42,162 nucleotides of DNA from positions 1 through 42,162 of the IMG/VR virus record IMGVR_UViG_3300017730_000022; one strand, given 5' to 3'. Position 1 is the stretch's first letter. Each line of letters starts with the position of its first letter. The position numbers were made by a program, and so were the translations under genes. Below are positions 1-8,433 of the stretch, piece by piece. This DNA comes from a virus. The notes beneath the pieces are model-generated. The model was not told the origin of the DNA. It was given only the letters and a program-made list of their open reading frames with translations, and ran no database searches.

Positions 1-123
1 CTATTATTGTTATTAAACTGTATTACTCCTGTCTGCGTAACTGCTGTTAAATAATCTGTTTGTTCCTCGACTGGAGAAAATCTTAGGTAAAAAATACCAT
101 CAGTTTTTTCGATTGCACCTCCA
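1..123. repeat. Left copy of 123-bp terminal repeat
   Basis: Bases 1-123 are identical to 42040-42162. The repeat lies inside the coding sequence of the spike gene, which stays in frame across the join. That is what an assembler overlap of a circular sequence looks like, rather than a dedicated packaging repeat between genes. Confidence 0.97.
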
Positions 124-1766
124 TCGGCTGTGTTTCGGATACCTACTACCGAAAGTGAGTCCACACCTGATGCTGTTGCACCTGAAGAAAAAGATCCAAA
201 ACCTGACAAATTTGTATCATTTAAATAGATTTGTTCGAGCCTAGTTCTAGCCCCAACCGTTTGATTTATAGCGTGTTCGGCTTGTTTTTCTACAAAGTAT
301 AAATTAGTAACCTCTAGCCCTAGCGAATTAGCGTTATGTGCAATTGCCCGATCCTGAGTATGACCATATACAACTATATTATTTAGTCGATTGCCATTGC
401 CATTATCATTAATTACGTTATCCCAACGATCATTTCCTGATCCAGCAGAACCACTACGACACACTACTCCGTTAATAATATTGCCTGACGTTCCAGCCCC
501 TAGATTAATAAAACTCGAACTGGAGAAACAAGATGTGAGCTTTATCTGATTAATGTTTGTTATTAATCCATTGCTCACAGAACCACTTGCACCTAAAACT
601 CTAGTGCCAGAAGTCTGAAACGCATTGTCAGACCTACAACCAATTTCAAAATTTAAATTATCTATAATTGGATTAGCTGCACCCGATCCTAAATTGACAG
701 ATACACCATAGGTAAAATCGTAAAAATCATAAACAACCATGTCAGGACTGTTTGAGTAGATAGATCCCCTTGAGGTGCTTATACTAGGAGTTGTCGTTGC
801 TGCTTTATAACAAGTAATTACAACTTTTTCAAACTGTGGACTACTCGTTGCAGACGCATTAATAACGTGCTGATTGCCAACTAATTGCGTATCAATCCAA
901 AGATTGCTATGACTGCCAGCAGATGCAGAGTTACTTAAATTAAAACAGGCAGAGGTTGTTTCTGAAGTTTTTATTCCTACATTCGCCAAAGAGGGGGCTT
1001 GAATCTGATTTGGTAGCTGGAATATTTGATCGTCAGTCGAAACAAATGCACTGTTTGTAAGTTCTACTTTTTTAGCTGCTGTGCCTTGGAAAAAGAAACT
1101 GCCAGACCAAACGCATTTGTCCATCTTAATCTGCCCAGAATTACTGTAATCCCAAGCAAAAGCAGAAGAGGTAAAACTAGCTCCCACAGTAAAGAAAATA
1201 TTGGGCATATATACAGCTTGTCCGACAGGTACTGCTCGCTTAAATGTAACTGTATTTGCTGACGTATCGTGCTGAAATACATTCCCTCCAAACTCATGGT
1301 CTGTTGCGTTTGTGTAACCTCCTGAGTCTACTGATAGTGCTAAACGAGGTATGCTAGTTCCATTCCTCAATGTGTCAGTTCCATTAATCCAGAGAAACCC
1401 AATATCAGGTAAAGATTGCGTTCCTACACCGTTAGGTCCCTGAGCAAGAGGCACATTAAAAACTTGTCCAGCTACTCCAGTTCCAGTGCCTAGCGTAATC
1501 CACTCACCCTCTACGGTTGCAACACCAGCAGCTTCAAATCGGAATTGTGGATTTCCACCTGTGCTTCCTAATGCTACAACTATAGGAGTAGTTGTTGAGG
1601 TATTTTTGACTAAACACTCTCCAAAAGTTAAACAGCGGATATAACGCAAATCTACTGTAGATTGATCTATCGTTAATTTAGCACCATCCGTAATCAGTAT
1701 TAATTCGTTATCCGAGTAACCTCCGCTAATTGCTGAGTAGGTAGAGTCTGTCGATATAGTTGCCAT
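1..1766 (-). CDS. Tail spike / receptor-binding protein, N-terminal part (continues at 42039)
   Basis: This is the start of a 939-codon gene (938 residues) that crosses the circle junction and ends at 40989. The ATG at 1766 overlaps the stop of the preceding fibre gene (TAATG), so the two are translationally coupled. I read the minus frame from 1766 to base 1 with no stop. The first ~590 residues are rich in Gly, Ser, Thr and Asn with short alternating hydrophobic stretches, the texture of a right-handed beta-helix spike. The start MATISTDSTYSAISGG resembles spike shaft/neck beginnings. The role as host-surface spike is inferred from composition, length and position next to fibre and adaptor genes. 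No enzymatic residues were identified. Confidence 0.8.
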   Translation of the reverse strand, partial: MATISTDSTYSAISGGYSDNELILITDGAKLTIDQSTVDLRYIRCLTFGECLVKNTSTTTPIVVALGSTGGNPQFRFEAAGVATVEGEWITLGTGTGVAGQVFNVPLAQGPNGVGTQSLPDIGFLWINGTDTLRNGTSIPRLALSVDSGGYTNATDHEFGGNVFQHDTSANTVTFKRAVPVGQAVYMPNIFFTVGASFTSSAFAWDYSNSGQIKMDKCVWSGSFFFQGTAAKKVELTNSAFVSTDDQIFQLPNQIQAPSLANVGIKTSETTSACFNLSNSASAGSHSNLWIDTQLVGNQHVINASATSSPQFEKVVITCYKAATTTPSISTSRGSIYSNSPDMVVYDFYDFTYGVSVNLGSGAANPIIDNLNFEIGCRSDNAFQTSGTRVLGASGSVSNGLITNINQIKLTSCFSSSSFINLGAGTSGNIINGVVCRSGSAGSGNDRWDNVINDNGNGNRLNNIVVYGHTQDRAIAHNANSLGLEVTNLYFVEKQAEHAINQTVGARTRLEQIYLNDTNLSGFGSFSSGATASGVDSLSVVGIRNTADGGAIEKTDGIFYLRFSPVEEQTDYLTAVTQTGVIQFNNNN

Positions 1767-2515
1767 TACGTATAAGCCTTTGTAAAACTGATGACATAAT
1801 TGTCGCTGTCGTACGTCCAAGCTTTTGTCAGAGTTTTAGTGTTTATTTCGTCTGTCAAAACAGAGGCAGTCATATAGTTATCACTGTTATATGTGTAAGT
1901 CTTAGTAAAAAGCTTTGTTGCTTTTGCGGAGGTATCCCAAACATCGATCTGTGTCTTATACTTGTCTGAGTTATAAGTAACCTCTCCATACTGAGTTGTA
2001 TACGCAGCAATAAAAGCATCATTAATGTCATCTCGAATATTACCATCTGTATCAGAAATTGTGCTACTTACTGTTAGCACTGCCATAGTTGCACTGCCAT
2101 CTACAGATAAATCGTTTACAGTTAAACTATCTCCAACCTTTAAATCTCCACTTATGGTCCCATCTTGGCCCAATTGAAAATCTTTACTAATGATAAGATT
2201 AGCATTTATGTAAACATCTCCATTAAACTCTGATGTTTCAGATACCCTCAGACCTCTTCTTAAAGTAGCATCTCTAATTACATCTAAAGCCCCATCAATC
2301 CGAGCATCATTTGAAATATCTAAATCGTTACCAACACTTAAATCATTATTTACACTTAAATCACCATCTGGAGACTCTTCAACCAAGCGATAAATTCTTC
2401 CATTCTTAACGTATGCAAGATCCCTATTATCGTTAATTAAGTAAATATCTTTTTCGTCAATAGATTCTAAGCTATTGCTTTGCGTAAATTCTAGCTTATT
2501 AAAAAAGATACTCAT
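1766..2515 (-). CDS. Tail fibre / shaft protein with beta repeats
   Basis: 249 residues. The N-terminal ~30 residues contain SLESIDEKDIYLINDN, typical of a fibre attachment start. Residues ~50-150 are a run of short repeats built on NDLSV, GDLKV, DARIDGALDV and NDLSVDGSATM, the pattern of a repetitive beta-solenoid shaft. The C-terminal ~70 residues carry three divergent copies of a [YW]xYxSDxY unit (YNSDKYKTQ, YNSDNYMTA, YDSDNYVIS). It is followed, with TAATG overlap, by the spike gene, so the two probably form one adhesion device. Function is inferred from repeats and context. Confidence 0.75.
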   Translation of the reverse strand: MSIFFNKLEFTQSNSLESIDEKDIYLINDNRDLAYVKNGRIYRLVEESPDGDLSVNNDLSVGNDLDISNDARIDGALDVIRDATLRRGLRVSETSEFNGDVYINANLIISKDFQLGQDGTISGDLKVGDSLTVNDLSVDGSATMAVLTVSSTISDTDGNIRDDINDAFIAAYTTQYGEVTYNSDKYKTQIDVWDTSAKATKLFTKTYTYNSDNYMTASVLTDEINTKTLTKAWTYDSDNYVISFTKAYT

Positions 2516-2526
2516 TAAATATTGTT

Positions 2527-3018
2527 TTAATTAGAGGGCCAGCTTTCGATAAACGGTTGAGCATACTTGAAAATGATTTGCCCTGTAAATAAGGCTCCAA
2601 AACTAAAAATAAACCATCGTTCATGTTTGTTAATCTTGGTGTTTTGTTTTTCGTTAGCGTCAGACAAGTCTTTTACCTTATCTTGTAAGTCTGAAATTTC
2701 TTTCATTTTTAATTTCCAGTCAGTCACGGCAGGACTTTCGTTGTAACGGCCCACGAATTCTTGATGAGATTTAGCTACTCCCCGAAGTGATTCATGGATA
2801 TTTGTTAGGCTTTCGTTGATTATTGTTTTTGTGTTTTCAGATATGATTTTGAGTTCTCCGTAATTTTTCTCTAGTGCGGATACTGCTCTAACACAATCAG
2901 ACTGACCTTTTTCAAGCTCACCTATTACGTTTTGTAGATTAGCAGAAACAGAGTGTCTGTCTTGACGCATCTGTAAAAACTTCTCATCAAGCAATTTCTC
3001 AATATCTTTGTTTTCCAT
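2527..3018 (-). CDS. Coiled-coil protein with C-terminal membrane segment, probable lysis accessory (XhlA-like layout)
   Basis: 163 residues. Residues 1-125 are charged and heptad-rich (EKLLDEKFLQMRQDR, DLQDKVKDLSDANEKQN), so largely coiled coil. Residues ~133-155 form one hydrophobic segment (WFIFSFGALFTGQIIF) followed by a short tail. A cytoplasmic coiled coil ending in a C-terminal transmembrane helix is the layout of XhlA-type holin-associated proteins. It sits directly after the multi-spanning holin candidate. It could also be a tail-anchored virion protein. No catalytic residues are visible. Confidence 0.5.
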   Translation of the reverse strand: MENKDIEKLLDEKFLQMRQDRHSVSANLQNVIGELEKGQSDCVRAVSALEKNYGELKIISENTKTIINESLTNIHESLRGVAKSHQEFVGRYNESPAVTDWKLKMKEISDLQDKVKDLSDANEKQNTKINKHERWFIFSFGALFTGQIIFKYAQPFIESWPSN

Positions 3019-3019
3019 A

Positions 3020-3454
3020 TCATTTACCTCTAAAAAAAGCAGTCATCACAAAAATCTCAAACATCAAACAGGTGTAAACTACTCCTCCTGAGTTGATCGC
3101 CAGTACGGCTTTTCCCAAATCGGAGGACCAAGATGTAGAGTAAAAGAGGAGGTTGACATCGGTCCTGTGTGCATGCTCCGGGAGAAAGATTCGGAACTCT
3201 GCGTAGGGGAAGAGGAGACAGGTGACTGCTGTGGTTGCGAAGAGGAGGCACATGACGTTAGCAATAAAATTAGCAGTGTGCACATAGTCAGGGTTATCAA
3301 TAGGTAACCCGCATTCTCTTCCAGATATTTTCTGATTAATAGCTTCATTTCTTTTCTTCTTAGATTCGATAATTGCGTTAAGGATAGTAAAAACTATGCG
3401 GACAACTAGACCACCTCCTGCTGCTCCTGCCAATGGTCCTAGTAGTTCGGTCAT
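3020..3454 (-). CDS. Small multi-spanning membrane protein, holin candidate
   Basis: 144 residues with three likely membrane segments: residues ~8-30 (glycine/valine rich, after MTELLGPLAGAAGG), ~60-83 (NFIANVMCLLFATTAVTCLL) and ~115-140 (VYTCLMFEIFVMTAFF). A short charged loop (ESKKKRNE) follows the first. Size, topology and position beside another membrane-anchored protein fit a holin, but holins share little sequence and this is inference. Its start overlaps the end of the LamG gene (3451). An out-of-frame lipoprotein-like ORF (3079-3348) lies inside it. Confidence 0.5.
   Translation of the reverse strand: MTELLGPLAGAAGGGLVVRIVFTILNAIIESKKKRNEAINQKISGRECGLPIDNPDYVHTANFIANVMCLLFATTAVTCLLFPYAEFRIFLPEHAHRTDVNLLFYSTSWSSDLGKAVLAINSGGVVYTCLMFEIFVMTAFFRGK
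3079..3348 (-). CDS. Possible embedded o-spanin-like lipoprotein (out of frame within holin candidate)
   Basis: An 89-codon ORF in another minus frame, nested inside 3020-3454. It encodes a hydrophobic stretch (YLLITLTMCTLLILLLTSC) ending in a lipobox-like LTSC, then a Ser/Pro/Gln-rich tail (ASSSQPQQSPVSSSPTQ). Nested genes of this kind are known for Rz1 inside Rz in lambda. Against it: no clear ribosome binding site precedes the ATG at 3348, the first 15 residues are long for a signal n-region, and hydrophobicity in one frame can mirror that of another. It is listed because the lipobox is well placed. Confidence 0.25.
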   Translation of the reverse strand: MKLLIRKYLEENAGYLLITLTMCTLLILLLTSCASSSQPQQSPVSSSPTQSSESFSRSMHTGPMSTSSFTLHLGPPIWEKPYWRSTQEE

Positions 3455-6294
3455 ACTGCATAGCCTGCACTTTCTCTGCTGTAATCTATGAGTTTTTGTT
3501 GTTCTTGTGATGTCAACAATTTGTCAAACACATATACATCTCCCAATTCTCCGTTCCATTCGTTGGTATGTCCACCAATCCTAAAAGGTGATGTGCTATT
3601 AAATACTCCTGTTGTATGAGGATCTAATTGTTCAACTCCAATTTCGTTGCCCCCAATATCCCACATTCTAAACCCAATTTGCACACCGTTTTCGTGCCAA
3701 CCAAATCCAAAATACCATTCTCCAGCAACAATAGGTTTATCAGTGATAGCTGTGTTAGATTGGGTAGAACCATCATGAGAAACAGCAAACTGTATGCCTG
3801 CACCTGAAGAACCGATTCTAATGCCAAATGATCGAGAACCAGTAGACCCCCACACACCGATGGGAAAGCGAAATTGAGTCAATTCATCCTGCTTGAACCA
3901 ACAACCGATTGCGAAATCACCTGTAAAATTAAAAGGTTCTGGGTCGAGATCTAGCTCGCCATCTTTAAACGATCCTTTACTACCAAATCCGTTTTCGACA
4001 TAGGTTGCTGCATCTGCAATTGTTGTTTGCACAACATCAAACCCACTTGCTGAACGATCAGTCCATTTAGTCACTTCGTCACTACCAGCAGCAGCACCTT
4101 CAATGTGCCCTAAGGCTGCGTTTGAACTGTCGATAGATACTTCGGTAAGATCTAGGCTAGTCTCTCTCGCGGGTCCAACTGTAGGAGAACCGTTGACAGT
4201 TAAATGGTTTGTGCCATGACTATCCTTACCAAGATCCGCTGAGTTCTCAAAGTCATACCAAGCTACAAGGTTCGCTGTTGAGCCTGTGTAGTCGGAGTAA
4301 ATAGCATCTTTCCCTATAGCATGAATAACATCAACCTCACCAGTGGAACCGTTTCTTGTTATTACATCATCAAATACTGCAACAGAGTAAATGCCACCAT
4401 CGCTCCATAACCCGCTTCCGTTATTATACCCACTTACACTAAAAGGTATTGCAGTTGATAATCCTGATAAAGTGCCTGTTGTAGCTATATCAATTAGAGT
4501 TTCCTCTATCCCGTTTATGTAGAATTTTACACTACTCAAGCCATTATTTAAACCGTCATACGAAAAAGCCCAAGAAATAATACCTGTAGGAACTGTTGTT
4601 GTTTTCGCATCTATTTTATTACCACTGCCATCAGCAATAAAAATTCGAAAGCCCTGCAATGAATTGTCACGCTGAATCGCAAAACCTTCTGTGCCATATT
4701 TACTAACTAAAACTCTAATTCCTGCTACGGTACTATCAACCCACCCCGATATACTGAATGGTGTTGATTCAGAAAAGGAGTTCAGTATAGAGGAATTAGT
4801 TAAATACCCTGACTTAAAATACTGAATCCTAGCATCCTTAACACCTCCTACCAAATCTGATTCAGTAATACTAACAGGAGTCAAATTATTAGACCCATGT
4901 GAATCTCGTCCGATTAATTCTAAGTTCTGTTCGTTAAAAGAATAATCAGATACTAAATTGTCGGTGTGTAGCGTTCTTGCTGGTGCTACTATTCCACCGT
5001 TGTAAAGGGTTGTAAACTCTCCACTTGTCAACTCATCACTATAAATAGCCATTTCATCAAGTGTCATATCACTACCACTATATACAGACTCTAAACCTGC
5101 TATAGCGAAATCTTCAGTTGTCGTTGTTGAATTACTAGATAAATTATCAACTAAAGTTGTTAAAGACTCAGCAACACCATTAATATAAAAAGTAAAACCG
5201 CTCCCAAGTCCTGTACCGTCATAACTTAATCCAATATGATACCAAGTATTATCAAGCATATCTGTCGAACCATGTACAAAAATCCTATTAGATGTACTAG
5301 CACCAAATCGAGCTTCTAAAACTCGGCTACCACCTCTATCACCACTAAATAAGATCCATCCACTTGTTGTGCTGTTATTGTATTTTCCTGCAAACTTTCC
5401 ACCATCCGAACTACCTGTATTAAACTTAATCCAACCTGCAACGCTCCAAGGATCGTTATAATTAAAATTAAAATCAGATGGATTAGTTTTACTTAAATAA
5501 TCAGTACCTGAGACAACACTCACAGCGTGACTCTCACCATGATAATCTCTACCAAAGTTCTGGATCGTGTTGAAATCATACCAAGCTGCGATGCTTGAGT
5601 AATACGACTCTGTCCCGACTAGGTCCTTGTGATGGACTCCGTTTCCAGAGTTGTAAAGTGCGGTAATCTCTGAACTGCTAAGTGCTTTGTTGAAAAAGGT
5701 AACTTGATCTACATTAAAATCAGGCTCTAAAGTACCTTGAGTACAACCAATTCTAAATTGGGATGGACAGTTAATTCCTGATGGTGGTGAATTTGTTATA
5801 GTTGTTAATGATTCACCAACTCCATTAATAAAGATATTTAATCCACCGATTGTATTAGTTCCATCGTAACTAACTGCAATATTATACCAAGTATTATTTG
5901 CTAAAGTAGTTGAACCCTCAACATATAAACGATCACTTCCGTTTTTAGTTATTATCCATCTAACTTTATTATCTGCTGTATGAAAAACTTCATACCCTTC
6001 AACAGTTCCAAAATCTAAATTACTAATTAAGACTTTAATTCCTGATAAATTGTCAAACTTTACCCAACAATTAATAGAAAATGCATCTGTTTCAGACTTA
6101 TTAAAAGATGTATCTGTGCTTTCTAATAAGTCACCACTTGTACTAGTAATATATACAGCAAACTTACTCTTAGCGTATGCCTCTAAGCTATCGCCCCAAA
6201 AGACAGGGTTTAATGCTGCAACCTCTTGAGCTTTTGTAAGGATCAATGACCCTATTCTTCTTACGCTTGATACAAGTGATCCAATATTAAACAT
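3451..6294 (-). CDS. Four-LamG-domain tail/adhesin protein
   Basis: 947 residues with four copies of a laminin-G/concanavalin-A-like fold, at roughly residues 60-235, 275-440, 500-680 and 770-945. Each has a [FW]SixxWv strand (FSINCWVKF, WSVAGWIKF, FSISGWVD, FAIGCWFK). The first three have SYDG and the INGxxE[ST]L strand, and most end in xFxxxLtsxEixxLYNxG (ALSSSEITALYNSG, ELTSGEFTTLYNGG, LLTSQEQQKLIDYS). LamG modules bind carbohydrate or protein, so this is likely a virion adhesin or tail appendage. The first ~40 residues contain RRIGSLILTKAQEVAALNP, possibly the attachment part. TAATG overlap couples it to the upstream gene. Confidence 0.75.
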   Translation of the reverse strand: MFNIGSLVSSVRRIGSLILTKAQEVAALNPVFWGDSLEAYAKSKFAVYITSTSGDLLESTDTSFNKSETDAFSINCWVKFDNLSGIKVLISNLDFGTVEGYEVFHTADNKVRWIITKNGSDRLYVEGSTTLANNTWYNIAVSYDGTNTIGGLNIFINGVGESLTTITNSPPSGINCPSQFRIGCTQGTLEPDFNVDQVTFFNKALSSSEITALYNSGNGVHHKDLVGTESYYSSIAAWYDFNTIQNFGRDYHGESHAVSVVSGTDYLSKTNPSDFNFNYNDPWSVAGWIKFNTGSSDGGKFAGKYNNSTTSGWILFSGDRGGSRVLEARFGASTSNRIFVHGSTDMLDNTWYHIGLSYDGTGLGSGFTFYINGVAESLTTLVDNLSSNSTTTTEDFAIAGLESVYSGSDMTLDEMAIYSDELTSGEFTTLYNGGIVAPARTLHTDNLVSDYSFNEQNLELIGRDSHGSNNLTPVSITESDLVGGVKDARIQYFKSGYLTNSSILNSFSESTPFSISGWVDSTVAGIRVLVSKYGTEGFAIQRDNSLQGFRIFIADGSGNKIDAKTTTVPTGIISWAFSYDGLNNGLSSVKFYINGIEETLIDIATTGTLSGLSTAIPFSVSGYNNGSGLWSDGGIYSVAVFDDVITRNGSTGEVDVIHAIGKDAIYSDYTGSTANLVAWYDFENSADLGKDSHGTNHLTVNGSPTVGPARETSLDLTEVSIDSSNAALGHIEGAAAGSDEVTKWTDRSASGFDVVQTTIADAATYVENGFGSKGSFKDGELDLDPEPFNFTGDFAIGCWFKQDELTQFRFPIGVWGSTGSRSFGIRIGSSGAGIQFAVSHDGSTQSNTAITDKPIVAGEWYFGFGWHENGVQIGFRMWDIGGNEIGVEQLDPHTTGVFNSTSPFRIGGHTNEWNGELGDVYVFDKLLTSQEQQKLIDYSRESAGYAV

Positions 6295-6836
6295 TAGACT
6301 GCTACTGAATTAACGGTCGTGTCTTGTGTGCCGATTGATGTTGTAGCAATTATCTCAATAGCTGTATTGGTATCCCCGGTGAACCCCTGCCTTGGACAGA
6401 GTTGCACAGTTCCATTACCAGCTTTAAGGTTTGCCACCAATAAAGTGTTTGATCCTGAATAAATACTTACTCGAACATCGTCTGTTACTGAAACAAACAT
6501 ATCCCTAATCTGTGCCTTTAGTCCAGAACCTGGAGCAGCAGCTAATACTTGAGCAGCTCCAACAGCAGCACCTTTTAAGTTTGTAACCGTTGACGTTGAA
6601 GCTGGGCCATTATCAAGTTCAGTGATTGGTTCTGCATTTCCACCTGTCTTGATTGCTTGTAGCCTTGATAATACTGATGCAAGAGTTGTTTCAGTGGATA
6701 CTTTAGTATTTAAGGATGTCAAGGTTGTGTCGTTATTGCTTAAAACATTATTGATCTTCCTTAATGAACCTTTTTGACCATCATCAATATGAGCAGTTGT
6801 CTCTTCTAAAAATCGGTTGTCATTATAATTAGACAT
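6294..6836 (-). CDS. Virion protein of unknown role, possible head decoration or attachment protein
   Basis: 180 residues. The N-terminal ~65 residues are Asn/Thr-rich and likely helical (DDGQKGSLRKINNVLSNND). The C-terminal ~75 residues are beta-rich (DDVRVSIYSGSNTLLVANLK, NTAIEIIATTSIGT) and resemble small jelly-roll domains of decoration or fibre proteins. It is the first gene after the capsid gene, past two hairpins, and is coupled by TAATG to the LamG adhesin, so it may connect that adhesin to the virion. No family was recognised. Confidence 0.5.
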   Translation of the reverse strand: MSNYNDNRFLEETTAHIDDGQKGSLRKINNVLSNNDTTLTSLNTKVSTETTLASVLSRLQAIKTGGNAEPITELDNGPASTSTVTNLKGAAVGAAQVLAAAPGSGLKAQIRDMFVSVTDDVRVSIYSGSNTLLVANLKAGNGTVQLCPRQGFTGDTNTAIEIIATTSIGTQDTTVNSVAV

Positions 6837-6860
6837 TTTAATTCTCCCTTTATATTAAAA

Positions 6861-6888
6861 TGGGGTTACTAAATAAACAGTAACCCCA
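6861..6888 (-). terminator. Hairpin downstream of capsid gene, intrinsic-terminator-like
   Basis: A perfect 10-bp inverted repeat (TGGGGTTACT / AGTAACCCCA) with an 8-base loop. In the minus (transcribed) direction it is followed by TTTTAATATAA. It lies about 90 bp past the capsid stop and before the next gene. It could reduce read-through so that capsid mRNA exceeds downstream tail mRNA. Confidence 0.65.
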
Positions 6889-6904
6889 CTCATTGTGATT
6901 AACT

Positions 6905-6945
6905 GATGAGAGAGAACCAAAATTTGGATCAAAATCTCTCTCATC
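6905..6945 (-). repeat. Second hairpin downstream of capsid gene
   Basis: A perfect 11-bp inverted repeat (GATGAGAGAGA / TCTCTCTCATC) with a 19-base loop, between the capsid stop at 6976 and the terminator-like hairpin at 6861-6888. It has no U-run, so it may act as a 3'-end stabiliser or processing site rather than as a terminator. Confidence 0.6.
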
Positions 6946-6975
6946 GTATGCCTTGGATTAACTAATTTAATTAAA

Positions 6976-8391
6976 CTAGCTGATTTTATAGAGTAATGAT
7001 ACACCCATTTCTGGACGTATTGGCTTGGCTGCGAGTTGCCAGTCTGCTCTAAAGTAACCTTTATTTCCTTGATCGTTTGATCCTTTAAAGGTTCTGTTGT
7101 TTATCCAGTCAATTTCTGCTGTGTAGTTGATCGCATCAAATCCAGCTTTGTGATAACGAGTAGTATCAATCACTCTACAGTGACACTCGTAAATCTCTCT
7201 TGGGAGGATTGTTGCAACTTCATATACAGCACTTCCACCACTTGAAGTAGTTGGTTTGTAAGCTGGATTAGGAGCATTTTTAGTTCCTTCAGTTGCAGCG
7301 ATATTGATGGATGGGTAAATAAATTGCCCGGCAGCATCCAAACGAATTGGGAATGAATCTTTATTAGGAACAAACCCATTAACTGAGTGATTGATTCCTC
7401 TTGAAGTAAAGTTCTGAACTGGGTCCCAATACTTAACTGTTTCACGGAGATCCGTATCACTAGCAAAAAGCTTTCTCATGATTTCTGGACCCACGCAAAG
7501 AGGATAAATATCTTCACCTAATGCTTTACCTACAGCAAAAGAGTTTGCACCTCTACGTTCTAGTTCATCGTAACCATATTTCAATGATCCCCAATCTAGT
7601 TCGTTGGTTGGCAAATCAGTTGTCATCACTCTGAATTTATTTCCACTCGCTGGAGTAGTTGTAAATGCTGTGTTGACTGTTGCTGTTTTACTAGATCCTA
7701 CATAATCAGTAATTGATTTGCTCTCAATAATTGCACCTGTAGTTTCATTGATGATATGAACTTCTCTTCCGTTGTAAGCATCGTCTGATGAGGATGCAGA
7801 AGAGTCCAAAATGACTTCAGTTGAAGAAGCACCAGACTGAGAAGGAAGAACACTTGCTCTTGCAACTAAGATGGAGTCATAGTTCTCATTGCTGTTTTCA
7901 AATTGCTTAATAGATCCTGCACCATCTTGAATCCACTTGTTATCAACCATAGAAATATTATGGATACGATACCAGTCTGCCATTCTGCGAATTGCATATT
8001 GAGTCAAGCCTTCTTCGACATTGCGAATTACCTCTTTAGCTTGATAAGAAAATTCAAGGTCAGTCAAACAGACAACTGGGGATTCCCAAGCATCTACTTT
8101 TAAACCGTAGTTTCTGGTGTCTTGTCCAGAATTAACCTCTGTTGCTGTAACTTCACAACTTGATCCTGTTCCGCTTGATAATGCAAGAGCACTCAAATCT
8201 GTTGGATAACTTGTTGGTAGCGTGTGACGCAAATTAATAACAGTAGGATTTAAACCCTCTTTGTTATCAAACATTGACTTAGGTATTAATCCAGCAAATG
8301 GATTAGTCTGCCAATAGTGATCGTATTGTTTTTTAGTAAATTTGTCTCTTAAAGTAAGAAATAGTTTAGTTAAGTCTTCGGGTGAAGCCAT
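6976..8391 (-). CDS. Major capsid protein
   Basis: 471 residues, no signal peptide, mixed alpha/beta composition. The start MASPEDLTKLFLTLRDKF is followed by YWQTNPFAGLIPK; a capsid-like spine segment (YAIRRMADWYRIHNISM) lies at about 140-160. It is placed directly after the acidic coiled-coil scaffold-like gene and the portal, the standard order in podoviruses. It has the strongest ribosome binding site in the region (AGGAGG, 8 bases before the ATG) and an unusual leader, as expected for the most abundant virion protein. The assignment rests on order, length and general resemblance to podovirus capsid proteins; no single catalytic motif exists to confirm it. Confidence 0.8.
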   Translation of the reverse strand: MASPEDLTKLFLTLRDKFTKKQYDHYWQTNPFAGLIPKSMFDNKEGLNPTVINLRHTLPTSYPTDLSALALSSGTGSSCEVTATEVNSGQDTRNYGLKVDAWESPVVCLTDLEFSYQAKEVIRNVEEGLTQYAIRRMADWYRIHNISMVDNKWIQDGAGSIKQFENSNENYDSILVARASVLPSQSGASSTEVILDSSASSSDDAYNGREVHIINETTGAIIESKSITDYVGSSKTATVNTAFTTTPASGNKFRVMTTDLPTNELDWGSLKYGYDELERRGANSFAVGKALGEDIYPLCVGPEIMRKLFASDTDLRETVKYWDPVQNFTSRGINHSVNGFVPNKDSFPIRLDAAGQFIYPSINIAATEGTKNAPNPAYKPTTSSGGSAVYEVATILPREIYECHCRVIDTTRYHKAGFDAINYTAEIDWINNRTFKGSNDQGNKGYFRADWQLAAKPIRPEMGVSLLYKIS

Positions 8392-8399
8392 TGGATTGT

Positions 8400-8433
8400 C
8401 CTCCTAAATTGTTAAAAGTTAAGTTTTAGGAGG
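8400..8433 (-). promoter_or_regulatory. Hairpin sequestering the capsid-gene ribosome binding site
   Basis: CCTCCTAAA (8400-8408) and TTTAGGAGG (8425-8433) form a perfect 9-bp inverted repeat. In the mRNA the 3' arm is the AGGAGG Shine-Dalgarno sequence of the capsid gene, so the site is base-paired when the hairpin forms. This suggests control of capsid translation, for example by a protein, by ribosome loading or by mRNA processing. Confidence 0.6.

Noticed and set aside
1-123. The 123-bp end repeat as a biological direct terminal repeat of the virion genome
   Set aside because: It lies inside a coding sequence that reads in frame through the join, and its length suits an assembler overlap. 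A T7-like terminal repeat would normally lie between genes.
3057-3251. Third-frame minus ORF inside the holin candidate
   Set aside because: It starts inside the gene with no ribosome binding site, is composed of low-complexity Pro/Leu/Ser, and has no membrane or lipobox signature.
1766-6294. Diversity-generating retroelement acting on the fibre or LamG genes
   Set aside because: No reverse transcriptase gene is present anywhere in the window, and no template/variable repeat pair was seen.
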